Shown here piece after piece: positions 23,677-32,132 of a DNA stretch of 64,000 nucleotides. Numbering within the stretch: position 1 is the stretch's first letter; each line of letters begins with the position of its first letter. This stretch comes from Streptomyces sp. SID8374 (GTDB taxonomy: Bacteria > Actinomycetota > Actinomycetes > Streptomycetales > Streptomycetaceae), in NCBI RefSeq assembly GCF_009865135.1, contig NZ_WWGH01000002.1, forward strand, positions 248,001-312,000. Direction: 5' to 3'. Under the pieces are notes generated by a model. That model had not been told where the DNA came from. It did no database searches and saw only the letters and a program-made list of their open reading frames with translations. The position numbers and the translations under genes were made by a program.

Positions 23677-24351
23677 TCAGCGGCCTCCGGCCAGCCAGCG
23701 GTAGTGGAGTTCCGGTCGGCCGACCTGCCCATAATGTGGACGCCGGGCGGCGCTCCCCACGGTGACCAGGTGTTCCAGATAGCGGCGCGCGGTGATCCGG
23801 GAGATCCCGAGCCGCTCCCCGGCGGCCGCCGCCGTGACCCCCTCCGCCGACTCCCGCAGGACCCGGGTCACCGCCTCCAGGGTCGGCCCGCTGAGCCCCT
23901 TCGGCAGTGCGGCCGGCTCGGTGACCCGCAGCGCGCCCAGCGCCCGGTCCACCTCCTCCTGGCCGCTCGCCTCACCCGCGGCACCCCGGAACTCCGCGTA
24001 CCGCACCAGCCGGTCCCGCAGCGTCGGGTACGTGAACGGCTTCAGGACGTACTGGACGACCCCCAGCGACACCCCCTCCCGCACCACCGCGAGGTCCCGC
24101 GCCGAGGTCACCGCGATCACGTCCGCCCCGTGCCCGGCGGCCCGCAGCGACCGCAGCAGCCCGAGCCCGTGGCCGTCGGGCAGGTACAGGTCCAGCAGGA
24201 GCAGGTCGACCGGGGTGCGCTCCAGCACCCGTACGGCCTCCGCCCGGGTGTGGGCCACGGCGGCCACGGTGAAGCCGGCGACCCGCTCCACGTACATCTG
24301 GTGCGCGTCGGCGGCCACCGGATCGTCCTCCACCACCAGGACCCGGATCAC
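23677..24351 (-). CDS. CitB/DcuR-type response regulator
   Basis: 224 residues. The receiver domain has D9/D10 and phospho-acceptor D54 (LLLLDLYLPDG), with the conserved Lys in VLKPFTYPTL. The C-terminal part (SGPTLEAVTRVLRESAEGVTAAAAGERLGISRITARRYLEHLV) is the helix-turn-helix of the CitB/DcuR group that controls C4-dicarboxylate or citrate uptake. GTG start at 24351 overlaps the kinase stop by 4 bases. The symporter gene divergent from this operon is the natural target. Confidence 0.93.
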   Translation of the reverse strand: MIRVLVVEDDPVAADAHQMYVERVAGFTVAAVAHTRAEAVRVLERTPVDLLLLDLYLPDGHGLGLLRSLRAAGHGADVIAVTSARDLAVVREGVSLGVVQYVLKPFTYPTLRDRLVRYAEFRGAAGEASGQEEVDRALGALRVTEPAALPKGLSGPTLEAVTRVLRESAEGVTAAAAGERLGISRITARRYLEHLVTVGSAARRPHYGQVGRPELHYRWLAGGR

Positions 24352-26048
24352 GCGCCGACCTCCTTTGTGCGGGCGGCAGCCGTACAGTCCCCGGAAGCCG
24401 TACGCTCCCCGAGCGGCAGCCGTACCGTGAACCGCGCCCCGCCCTCCGGCGCCCGGTCCAGCTCCACCGACCCGCCGTTGCGGTGGGCCGCCTGCCGCAC
24501 CAGCGCGAGGCCGAGCCCGCGCCCCGCCCCATGTGTCGACCAGCCGCGCCGGAACACCTCGTCCGCCTCCTCGGGCCCGATGCCCGGTCCGGTGTCCGAG
24601 ACCCGCAGCAGCAGCTCCCGCTCGTCGGCGAGCGCGGTCACGGTGACCCGGGCCCGTCCGGCACCCTGTGAACCCGTACGCTGCGCGGGCACCGCCCCCG
24701 CCGAGTCGAGGCCGTCACCCTCCGAGGCCGCGTCCACCGCGTTGTCGATCAGATTGCCGAGGATCGTCACCAGATCCCGCTGGGCCAGCGAGGCGGGCAG
24801 CGCCCCGTCGTCGATCAGGCTGTCCTCCGCCAGCTCCAGCTCCACCCCGCGTTCGTTCGCCTGGGCCGCCTTGCCCAGCAGCAGCGCGGCCAGCACCGGC
24901 TCCTCCACCGCGCCCACCACCCGGTCGGTCAGCACCTGGGCCAGCTCCAGCTCCGCCGTCGCGAACTCCACCGCCTCCTCCACCCGGCCCAACTCGATCA
25001 GCGACACCACCGTGTGCAGCCGGTTCGCCGCCTCGTGGGCCTGCGAGCGCAGCGCCTGCGTGAAGCCGCGCTCGGAGTCCAGCTCACCGGTGAGCGCCTG
25101 GAGCTCGGTGTGGTCGCGCAGGGTCACCACCGTGCCGCGCCGCTCACCGCCCACCACCGGACGGGTGTTGACCACGACCACCCGGTCCGCCGTCAGATGC
25201 AGCTCGTCGACGCGCGCCTCCGACGCCAGCAGCGCCCCGGTCAGCGGCGCGGGCAGGTTCAGCTCGTCCACGGTCCGCCCCAGCGCCTCCGTCTCCGGGG
25301 CGATGCCCAGCAGCTCACGGCCCGCGTCGTTGATCAGCGCGATCCGGCGCTGTCCGTCCAGCATCAGCAGCCCCTCGCGTACCGCGTGCAACGTGGCCTG
25401 GTGGTAGTCGTGCAGCCGGCTCAGCTCGGCCGCGTTCATCCCGTGGGTGTGGCGCCGCAGCCGGGCGTTGATCACGTACGTGCCGATCCCGCCCAGCGCC
25501 AGTGCTCCGCCCGCCGCCAGCGCGAGGGCGCCGAGCTGCTCGCGTACCTGCGAGGAGACCCGGTCCACCGTGATGCCCGCGCTGACGAGCCCGATGATCC
25601 GGTCTCCGTCCCGTACCGGGGTCACCACCCGTATCGAGGGGCCCAGGGTTCCGGTGTACGTCTCGGTGAAGGTCTCTCCGCGCAGCGCCTCCTCGGTGTG
25701 GCCGAGGAAGGTCTCGCCGATCAGCGACGCGTCGGGGTGCGTCCACCGCCGCCGCTCGGTGTCCATGATCGTGACGAAGGCGATCCCGGTGTCCCGGCGC
25801 ACCTGCTCCGCGTAGGGCTGGAGTACGGCGGAGGGGTCCGGGGTACGGATGGCCTCCCGTACGGACGGGGAATCGGCCACCGCCACGGCCGCCGCCCGCA
25901 CCTGCCGGGTCGCCGTCTGCTCGGCCTGGGAGGAGCCGGAGACGTACGCGAAGACCGCGCACCCGGCCACCACCGCGGCGATCAGCACGACCTGCATGGC
26001 GAAGAGCTGCCCGGCCAGGCTGCGGGGGCGGGTACGGGGGAGGCGCAT
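24348..26048 (-). CDS. CitA/DcuS-type sensor histidine kinase
   Basis: 566 residues. TM1 (about 12-36) is followed by an extracytoplasmic PAS/Cache-like sensor (about 40-170, with VTIMDTERRRWTHPD and RVVTPVRDGDRIIGLVSAGI), TM2 (about 175-197), a cytosolic PAS domain (about 215-325), a SpoOB-like helical hairpin with the acceptor His in LRSQAHEAANRLHTVV, and an ATPase domain ending with GRGLGLALVRQAAH. This is the architecture of CitA/DcuS sensors for external citrate or C4-dicarboxylates. The ATG at 26048 matches the start of TM1. It diverges from the symporter gene. Confidence 0.93.
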   Translation of the reverse strand: MRLPRTRPRSLAGQLFAMQVVLIAAVVAGCAVFAYVSGSSQAEQTATRQVRAAAVAVADSPSVREAIRTPDPSAVLQPYAEQVRRDTGIAFVTIMDTERRRWTHPDASLIGETFLGHTEEALRGETFTETYTGTLGPSIRVVTPVRDGDRIIGLVSAGITVDRVSSQVREQLGALALAAGGALALGGIGTYVINARLRRHTHGMNAAELSRLHDYHQATLHAVREGLLMLDGQRRIALINDAGRELLGIAPETEALGRTVDELNLPAPLTGALLASEARVDELHLTADRVVVVNTRPVVGGERRGTVVTLRDHTELQALTGELDSERGFTQALRSQAHEAANRLHTVVSLIELGRVEEAVEFATAELELAQVLTDRVVGAVEEPVLAALLLGKAAQANERGVELELAEDSLIDDGALPASLAQRDLVTILGNLIDNAVDAASEGDGLDSAGAVPAQRTGSQGAGRARVTVTALADERELLLRVSDTGPGIGPEEADEVFRRGWSTHGAGRGLGLALVRQAAHRNGGSVELDRAPEGGARFTVRLPLGERTASGDCTAAARTKEVGA

Positions 26049-26122
26049 GGCCAACAGTCTGCCTCGCCGGAGCGCGCTCTCCCAGTGGCTCGAAAGCGCC
26101 CGTGAACGATATGAACGCAAGG

Positions 26123-26192
26123 GTGACCGGGGTCACAGGCCGGTGGATAGTCACCGGAGCCCCCAGGGACCGGGGGAGCCCCAGGGACGGGG
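26123..26192. promoter_or_regulatory. Operator candidate and direct repeat in the kinase/symporter promoter
   Basis: GTGACC-GG-GGTCAC (26123-26136) is an inverted repeat with exact 6-bp arms. A 19-base direct repeat of GGAGCCCCAGGGAC starts at 26156 and again at 26175. Either may be the site of the CitB-type regulator controlling the symporter. Confidence 0.5.
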
Positions 26193-26224
26193 CGCAAGCC
26201 GTGACCGAGCCGAGGAGCCCCACC

Positions 26225-27598
26225 ATGGCCGTGGCAGCCAAACAGCGGGACCGTACCCACTACCTCTACATCGCCGTGATCGCCGCCGTGGCGCTCGGCA
26301 TCCTGGTGGGCTTCACGGCCCCCGGGGTGGCCGTCGAGCTCAAGCCCATCGGCGCCGGCTTCGTGAACCTGATCAAGATGATGATCTCGCCGATCATCTT
26401 CTGCACGATCGTGCTGGGCGTCGGCTCGGTCCGCAAGGCGGCCAAGGTGGGCGCCGTCGGCGGCCTGGCGCTCGGCTACTTCCTGGTCATGTCGACCGTC
26501 GCCCTCGCCATCGGCCTGCTGGTCGGCAACTTCCTGGAGCCCGGCTCCACCCTCCACATCACCGAGGCGGCCCGCGCCGCCGGTGAGAAGCAGGCGTCCG
26601 GCGCCAGCGAGTCCACCGTGGACTTCCTCCTCGGCATCATCCCGACCACCATCGTCTCCGCCTTCACGGCGGGCGAGGTGCTCCAGACCCTGCTGGTCGC
26701 GCTGCTCGCGGGCTTCGCGCTCCAGGCGATGGGCTCGGCGGGCGAGCCGATCATCCGCGGCATCACCCACATCCAGCGGCTCGTCTTCCGCATCCTCGCC
26801 ATGATCATGTGGGCCGCCCCGGTCGGCGCGTTCGGCGCGATCGCGGCGGTGGTCGGCGAGACCGGCCTCGACGCCCTGAAGTCGCTGGCCATCATCATGA
26901 TCGGCTTCTACGTCACCTGCGGTCTCTTCGTCTTCGTGGTGCTCGGCGCGATCCTGCGCCTGGTCGCCGGGGTCAACCTGCTCTCGCTGCTGAAGTACCT
27001 GGGCCGCGAGTTCCTGCTCATCCTCTCGACCTCCTCCTCCGAGTCGGCCCTGCCGCGGCTCATCGCGAAGATGGAGCACCTGGGTGTCAGCAAGCCCGTC
27101 GTCGGCATCACCGTGCCGACCGGCTACTCCTTCAACCTCGACGGCACCGCGATCTACCTCACGATGTCCTCGCTGTTCATCGCCAACGCGATGGGCGACC
27201 CGCTGAGCGCCAGCGAGCAGATCTCGCTGCTGATCTTCATGATCATCGCCTCGAAGGGCGCGGCGGGCGTGACCGGTGCCGGGCTCGCGACCCTCGCGGG
27301 CGGCCTCCAGTCGCACCGCCCCGAACTCGTCGACGGCGTCGGCCTGATCGTCGGCATCGACCGCTTCATGAGCGAGGCCCGCGCCCTGACCAACTTCGCG
27401 GGCAACGCGGTCGCCACGGTCCTGGTCGGCCACTGGACCAAGGAGATCGACAAGGAGCGCGTGGGCCAGGTCCTCGCCGGACAGATCCCGTTCGACGAGC
27501 GGACGCTGGTCGACGACCACGCCCCCGCGGGCAACTCCGCCGACTCCGGTGACGTACCCGAGCCGCGTGAGACGGCGGCCGAGCCCGCCAAGGTCTGA
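26225..27598 (+). CDS. dctA: Dicarboxylate/cation symporter (DctA/GltP family)
   Basis: 457 residues. Na+- or H+-coupled importer of C4-dicarboxylates or glutamate in the inner membrane. Family motifs are the serine-rich reentrant loop LSTSSSESALPRL (hairpin HP1), the TM7 motif TGYSFNLDGTAIYLTM, HP2 (ASKGAAGVTGAGLATLAG), and the TM8 Asp/Asn region DRFMSEARALTNFAGNAVATV. The ATG at 26225 follows GAGGAG; GTG 26201 would add 8 residues. It is divergently transcribed from a CitA/CitB-type two-component system, which strongly suggests induction by external dicarboxylates. DctA is more likely than a glutamate porter by this context. Confidence 0.92.
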   Translation: MAVAAKQRDRTHYLYIAVIAAVALGILVGFTAPGVAVELKPIGAGFVNLIKMMISPIIFCTIVLGVGSVRKAAKVGAVGGLALGYFLVMSTVALAIGLLVGNFLEPGSTLHITEAARAAGEKQASGASESTVDFLLGIIPTTIVSAFTAGEVLQTLLVALLAGFALQAMGSAGEPIIRGITHIQRLVFRILAMIMWAAPVGAFGAIAAVVGETGLDALKSLAIIMIGFYVTCGLFVFVVLGAILRLVAGVNLLSLLKYLGREFLLILSTSSSESALPRLIAKMEHLGVSKPVVGITVPTGYSFNLDGTAIYLTMSSLFIANAMGDPLSASEQISLLIFMIIASKGAAGVTGAGLATLAGGLQSHRPELVDGVGLIVGIDRFMSEARALTNFAGNAVATVLVGHWTKEIDKERVGQVLAGQIPFDERTLVDDHAPAGNSADSGDVPEPRETAAEPAKV

Positions 27599-27633
27599 CC
27601 GCCCCTTTCCAGCCACTGCGACACCCCCAGACG

Positions 27634-27669
27634 CAAGGACACCCGTAGCCCCCGGTACGGGTGTCCTTG
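27634..27669 (+). terminator. Terminator after dctA
   Basis: A perfect 14-bp stem (CAAGGACACCCGTA, 27634-27647, with 27656-27669) has an 8-base loop. Confidence 0.85.
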
Positions 27670-27793
27670 TGCCGTTCGCGTACGAGGACATTCGCGTGCC
27701 CCGCACAACCATTCGCCGCCGGAACATGTCTTCCGGGTGAACAACTGCACTGCCCCCATGGGCAGTCGACCGTCATTCGACCGAGGGATTTTC

Positions 27794-29101
27794 ATGGGGA
27801 ACGCCGTTTCCGGCCGCCGTACGCTGCTGAGCGGAACCGCAGCGCTGGCGGCCGTCACCCTGATCGCGCTGGGCGCCGCACCGGCCCTGGCCGACGAGAC
27901 AGAGCCCGATCTGGGGGTCGGCGGCCTCGCCCCCGTCACCGGTATCGCTCCGGGCGACGGGTTCGGGCTGCCGGTGAGCGTGCTGAACAAGGGGACGGAC
28001 ACCGTGCCCAAGGTCTATCTGACCTACAGCTTCTCGCCCGGCGTGGAGAGTGCCGAGACGTACTCCAACTGCGTGTACTTCCGGGTCAACTCCTACGACG
28101 AGCGGCCGGAGCGGAACCGCGCCGTCTGCACGGTGGACCAGCCACTCAAGCCCGGTGTGCTGTACGGGACGGAGAAGCCGCTCGGCCTCAAGGCGGGGGC
28201 GAGCGCGCTGTACGACAACGCGGGGTACGGGGTCTCGGTGGACGAGCCGGCGCCCGACGACGGCGGCGAGAGCGACCACGTACCGGGCACGGGCGCGCCC
28301 CTGAAGCTGGTCGAGAGGGGAGAGGCCACGGAGACGGACCGGGCCGCCCACGCGCAGCCCTCCGTACGCACGGACGTCACGGCGGACAGCACCGCCGACT
28401 TCGCCCTGACCGGCGCCGAGCTCAAGGGCAAGGCGGGCGACAAGGTCACCGCCCAGGTGAAGTTCGCCAACAAGGGCCCCGCCTGGGTCCAGGGCGAGCT
28501 GGACACCAGCGTCACCACCGTCGACGTCCGCATCCCGGCCGGTACGTCGGTGGTCAAGGCCAACGGCTTCTGCTCGAAGGTCACCGCGACGCACTACACG
28601 TGCGGCACCAGCCAGTCCTGGGTCCACCCGGCGGACGGCGAGACCTACCCCTTCGTGCTCCGTATCGACAAGGCCGTCGGCCGCACCACGGGCAAGGTCT
28701 CCTTCAGCGGCCAGGCCCGCCCGTTCGACAGGAACGCGGCCAACGACACCGCCGAGATCGTGGTCGAGACCGGCGAGGCGAGCTCCACCGGCGGCACGGC
28801 ATCCACCGGCGGTTCCGGCAACGGCGGCTCGGACTCCGACGGCGGTACGGCTGCCACAGGCGGCACCACCTCCGGCTCCTCCGGCTCCACGACCGGCGGA
28901 GACCCGGCCACCACCGGCTCCGCCACCACCTCGGCCGGCGGCTCCACGACCGGCGGCACCACCCCCCAGACGGACGGCAGCCTGGCGGCCACCGGCTCCG
29001 ACTCCACCCTCCCGCTGGCGGGCCTCGCGGGCGCGTCGGTCCTCGCGGGCGGCGGCCTGTTCCACGCGATGCGCCGCCGCACGGCGGCCCGCAACGGCTG
29101 A
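27794..29101 (+). CDS. LAXTG (sortase E-type) cell-surface protein
   Basis: 435 residues from the ATG at 27794 with GAGGGA. The signal peptide (RRTLLSGTAALAAVTLIALGAAPALA) is cleaved before DETEPD. Two beta-rich domains follow (about 40-170 and 205-340), the second with two Cys in CSKVTATHYTC, then a Gly/Ser/Thr-rich linker (about 345-395). LAATG (397-401), a hydrophobic stretch and the basic tail RRRTAARNG complete the sorting signal. Streptomyces sortase E recognises LAXTG, so the protein is probably anchored to peptidoglycan. Its function is unknown; the domains look adhesive or structural. Confidence 0.82.
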   Translation: MGNAVSGRRTLLSGTAALAAVTLIALGAAPALADETEPDLGVGGLAPVTGIAPGDGFGLPVSVLNKGTDTVPKVYLTYSFSPGVESAETYSNCVYFRVNSYDERPERNRAVCTVDQPLKPGVLYGTEKPLGLKAGASALYDNAGYGVSVDEPAPDDGGESDHVPGTGAPLKLVERGEATETDRAAHAQPSVRTDVTADSTADFALTGAELKGKAGDKVTAQVKFANKGPAWVQGELDTSVTTVDVRIPAGTSVVKANGFCSKVTATHYTCGTSQSWVHPADGETYPFVLRIDKAVGRTTGKVSFSGQARPFDRNAANDTAEIVVETGEASSTGGTASTGGSGNGGSDSDGGTAATGGTTSGSSGSTTGGDPATTGSATTSAGGSTTGGTTPQTDGSLAATGSDSTLPLAGLAGASVLAGGGLFHAMRRRTAARNG

Positions 29102-29122
29102 CGTTCGTGGTTGCGGTGGCGG

Positions 29123-29155
29123 CCTTGCCCTGACGTCGGCGTCAAGGATTACGGT
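29123..29155 (+). promoter_or_regulatory. MerR-type over-spaced promoter and operator
   Basis: TTGCCC (29125-29130) and TACGGT (29150-29155) are 19 bases apart, the spacing typical of MerR-controlled promoters. The spacer holds TGACG-TCGG-CGTCA-like symmetry and the outer pair CCTTG...CAAGG (29123-29127, 29143-29147). Transcription would start about 7 bases after the -10, at the A of the ATG (29162), so the mRNA may be leaderless. Confidence 0.65.
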
Positions 29156-29161
29156 CGGCCC

Positions 29162-29573
29162 ATGCGAATCGGGGAGCTGGCCGAACGGGCCGGGACGACA
29201 ACGCGGACCCTCCGCTACTACGAGTCGCGCGGGCTGCTGTCCGCACGGCGCGCGGAGAACGGCTACCGCAGCTACGACGAGGGCGACCTGCGTCTCCTCC
29301 AGCAGATCCGGACCCTAGGACTTCGGGTTCGACCTGGAGGAGACGCGGCCCTTCGTCGACTGCCTGCGGGCCGGTCACCCGGCCGGGGACTCCTGCCCCG
29401 CCGCCTCGCTCGCCGTCTACCGGCGCAAGCTCGACGAGCTGGACGCGCTGATCGGCCGGCTGCATGCGGTGCGCGCCGAGGTCGGTGCCCAGCTCGCCCG
29501 AGCCGAACTGGAGCCTTCGGTCGACCTGCTCGGTGGGCCGCCGCCACGTTGTGAACTGGGAGGGGAACCGTGA
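29162..29573 (+). pseudogene. MerR-family regulator with an internal frameshift
   Basis: The first 52 codons encode a canonical MerR DNA-binding domain: MRIGELAERAGTTTRTLRYYE, then LLSARRAENGYRSYDEGDLRLLQQIRTL. At about 29314-29318 the frame breaks. The bases after CCCTA read in the next frame as DFGFDLEETRPFVDCLRAG and then AVYRRKLDELDALIGRLHAV, the expected MerR hinge and dimerisation helix, ending at the TGA at 29571-29573. Two bases appear to be missing. The downstream frame overlaps the thioredoxin start (GTGA), as an intact operon would. It is either a real mutation or a sequencing error. In the shifted frame the protein would run to 29554 as junk. Confidence 0.85.
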
Positions 29574-29917
29574 TCCATACCGAAGGTGTGGCCGATGTGA
29601 ACGAGGAGACCTTCGAGGCGGAAGTGCTGGAATCCGGTCTGCCGGTGCTGGTCCAGTTCACCGCCGACCGGTGCGGCCCCTGCCGCCAACTCGCCCCGTT
29701 GCTGGGGGAGATCGCCCGGGAGGAGGCCGGTCGGATCAGGGTCGTCCAGCTCGATGTCGACCACAACCCCGGTGTCACCGTCCGCTTCGGCGTCATGGCG
29801 ACCCAGACCCTCATGGTCTTCCGGGCGGGAGAACCGGTGAGGTCGATGGTCGGTGCCCGGCCGAAGCGCAAGCTGCTCCAGGAGTTGGAGGACGTCCTCG
29901 CCCTTGCACAGGGGTGA
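29570..29917 (+). CDS. trxA: Thioredoxin
   Basis: 115 residues. A compact thioredoxin fold: VLVQFTADRCGPCRQLAPLLGEIA with active site RCGPC (Trp replaced by Arg), then VQLDVDHNPGVTVRFGVMATQTLMVFRAGEPV where the usual cis-Pro loop (IPT) reads MAT-QT, so the cis-Pro is missing. It reduces disulphides in the cytoplasm if active; the two changes suggest altered redox behaviour. The GTG start overlaps the MerR stop, implying control by that regulator. The symbol trxA is used only in the family sense. Confidence 0.82.
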   Translation: MIHTEGVADVNEETFEAEVLESGLPVLVQFTADRCGPCRQLAPLLGEIAREEAGRIRVVQLDVDHNPGVTVRFGVMATQTLMVFRAGEPVRSMVGARPKRKLLQELEDVLALAQG

Positions 29918-30000
29918 GGTGAGCGGACAGGCGGACGGCGCGGATCCGGGGTGCCGGTATCCGCCGCCGCCATGCGGCCGTCCGCGCCGGGCTCGACCGT

Positions 30001-31428
30001 CTAGTCGGGCGGTGCTCCGCGCAGATGGCGCATGAGCTGTTCCAGGGCGGCCCAGCTCTCGGCGGTATCTCCGTTGCCGAGTTGGTAGTAGAAGCCCGGC
30101 CGGGTGCTCCCGCCCAGTTGCACCGGGCGTTCCTTCAGCGGGGTCATGCTCGCGGTGTCGCGTCCTGCCTCCTGGACCTCCGCGGGGCCGAGCACGAAGG
30201 CGTACGGAAGCGGCGGGTGTTCGAAGCGCGGTGGGGTGCTCAGGTCCCGGCGGGCTTCGCGCAGCCGGCACATCATGGTCTTCAGCCCGTGCCGGGCCAC
30301 CAGCTCGTCGGCCAGTGCGGGGAGGGGCTCCAGGGCCGGCTTCTCGCCGGGGCCGTAGCCCACGGTGAGGGTGATGTCCTCCTCCACGCCTTCCGGCGTG
30401 CGGAGCACACGCAGGGTGGCGATGGCGGGGCGTTCCGGGGTGCCGACGGCCACCGTCCAGGTGGGACGTGGGGCGCGCTCGTATGCCAGCTCGGTCAGCT
30501 GCCGCCGTGACCAGGCCAGACCGGCCGGCTCCGATGTCCCCCAGCTGACCGGAGGGCCTCCGGTCAGCATCTGCCAGGCGGCTTCGAGCGCGCCGCCGAG
30601 AACGAGGTCCGCCGCGGGGCGGTGCAGGGTGCGGAAGGAGACGATGAGCTGGCGTTCGCCGGTGGGCGGGTCCTGGGTGAAGGCGTCCGCCACCGGCGTC
30701 CGGCCGCTCTCGTCCCGGGCCGGGGAGAAGGAGTCGTCCTTCCAGCGCAGTACCGCGCCGGTCAGTCCGTCGTAGTAGCCGCACCGTTCGTCCTGCACCA
30801 CCCAGCGCGAGGGTGTGGATTGCAGCAGCGTGCGGGTGGGCAGGGAGAGGCGGCAGTGCGGAGGGGTGACGATCTGCAGGGACCGGTCACTCTCCACGGT
30901 GGCTCGCAGTGCCTCGGCGAGCCAGCTCGTCATGGGGATGACCGGCCGGTCCTGGAGGACGACGGCGGCCTTGTCGGTGAGCATGTCTACGGCCGGCTGC
31001 GCGGCGGCGGGGGCCGGTACGGCGGTGATGCCCGAGACATCGACCGGGCGGGCCGCACCGGCCGTGCCCGGGGCGTCCGGTGGCCAGACGCGGCCGCCCA
31101 GAAGCATGGCCAGGCGGGCCGCGAAGGCACCCGCGAGCTGCTCGGCCTGCGGAACGCCCGCAGCGGCGCGGGCCTCGACCCACCACACCGGTCCGTCATC
31201 CGAAAGCTCGGCCCCGGGCCCCAGCAGCCGGGCCGCCTCGCCCGGCACCTGGAGGAGCAGCGGCACCTCGATCGAGACGAGCGGCCGGCCTTCGGCGTCG
31301 CACAGCTGGACCACGGCGCCCTCGCCGGTGGTCTCGACCCGAAGGTCCGGGCCGCCCGCGAGCAGCCCCGCCAGGATGCTCCGTGCGTCCGGCATACGCT
31401 CGGTGAGCGCGATCACGTCCTTGGTCAT
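30001..31428 (-). CDS. DUF6177 family protein, linked to a toxin module
   Basis: 475 residues, no signal peptide and no membrane helix; soluble and Ala/Leu-rich. It fits the DUF6177 family as I recall it from streptomycete gene neighbourhoods with WXG/T7-like toxins. Conserved-looking blocks are ALTERMPDARSILAGLLAGGP, IPMTSWLAEALRATVESDR, PHCRLSLPTRTLLQ, and a C-terminal half with VSWGTSEPAGLAWSRRQLTELAYERAPRP. Its function is unknown; an accessory or adaptor of the secreted toxin is possible. Start ATG 31428 with GGGGAG. It is the last gene of the leftward module after the candidate immunity gene. Confidence 0.65.
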   Translation of the reverse strand: MTKDVIALTERMPDARSILAGLLAGGPDLRVETTGEGAVVQLCDAEGRPLVSIEVPLLLQVPGEAARLLGPGAELSDDGPVWWVEARAAAGVPQAEQLAGAFAARLAMLLGGRVWPPDAPGTAGAARPVDVSGITAVPAPAAAQPAVDMLTDKAAVVLQDRPVIPMTSWLAEALRATVESDRSLQIVTPPHCRLSLPTRTLLQSTPSRWVVQDERCGYYDGLTGAVLRWKDDSFSPARDESGRTPVADAFTQDPPTGERQLIVSFRTLHRPAADLVLGGALEAAWQMLTGGPPVSWGTSEPAGLAWSRRQLTELAYERAPRPTWTVAVGTPERPAIATLRVLRTPEGVEEDITLTVGYGPGEKPALEPLPALADELVARHGLKTMMCRLREARRDLSTPPRFEHPPLPYAFVLGPAEVQEAGRDTASMTPLKERPVQLGGSTRPGFYYQLGNGDTAESWAALEQLMRHLRGAPPD

Positions 31429-31473
31429 GCTGTGCTCCCCGGAGCGATGTGGACCGGATCGGAAAGAAACTCC

Positions 31474-32118
31474 CTAGCCGAACACCGCATCGGTGAGGTC
31501 CGGCCCCCGCCCGTCGACGAGGTCGGGTGCCTCGAGCCCGTATCCCTTCGCGCGACCGTAGTACGTCGGCTCGCCGGGCTCCGCCTCGACTCCGAGTACC
31601 TGGACGAGCTCCTCCAGGGCCGAGGCGAGCCGCGGCGCGTTGTTGGCGTGGATGGACGGCTGCGGCTCGCCCCGGAAGTCGCACTGGCCCCAGACATCGT
31701 GATGCACGGACAGTTCGATCCAGAGGTCCGTCTCGTCCGGCGCCACCATGAGTTCCACCAGACGGTGTTCCCGGTGCCGTTCGCCGTCCGCGTCGAACCA
31801 GGTGCCTGAGCCCAGCACGAGGATTCCGCCGATCTCTGCCTGTGGATGACCGGTCGGCCGACAGGCGCGGAGCGCATCGGGGAGCGCAGGATCGTCGAGT
31901 GGACGCGTGACGAGGTTCAGCCTGCTGTGGACACCGAGGCCGCCCCTGCCGGTCTGGAACCAGGCCCACTCAAGTGATGACGGCACCAGCAGGTCGTGCT
32001 TCTCCAGCACCACCCCCATACGCGCCGCAGTCATGAGCGCGAACTCCAGACCGGGCTCCTCGACGTCCTCCAAATTCCAGGACCACGAGCCGGTCTCTTT
32101 GGGCGCGCGCATCAGCAT
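31474..32118 (-). CDS. Unknown soluble protein; candidate immunity protein of the adjacent toxin
   Basis: 214 residues from the ATG at 32118, which follows GAGGAG located inside the last toxin codons region (toxin stop at 32133-32135). I do not recognise a family. It is acidic and Trp-rich (GSWSWNLED, LEWAWFQTG), with LVELMVAPDETDLWIELSVHHDVWGQCDFRG and a C-terminal YYGRAKGYGLEAPDLVDG. Small acidic proteins encoded immediately after polymorphic toxins are commonly their immunity proteins, and position is the only evidence for that here. No signal peptide, so it would act in the cytosol. Confidence 0.6.
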   Translation of the reverse strand: MLMRAPKETGSWSWNLEDVEEPGLEFALMTAARMGVVLEKHDLLVPSSLEWAWFQTGRGGLGVHSRLNLVTRPLDDPALPDALRACRPTGHPQAEIGGILVLGSGTWFDADGERHREHRLVELMVAPDETDLWIELSVHHDVWGQCDFRGEPQPSIHANNAPRLASALEELVQVLGVEAEPGEPTYYGRAKGYGLEAPDLVDGRGPDLTDAVFG

Positions 32119-32132
32119 GGTCGGCAAACTCC

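Noticed and set aside
29111..29554. An intact 147-residue MerR protein
   Set aside because: After residue 50 or so the sequence turns into Arg/Gly-rich shadow coding, while the true MerR continuation is in another frame.
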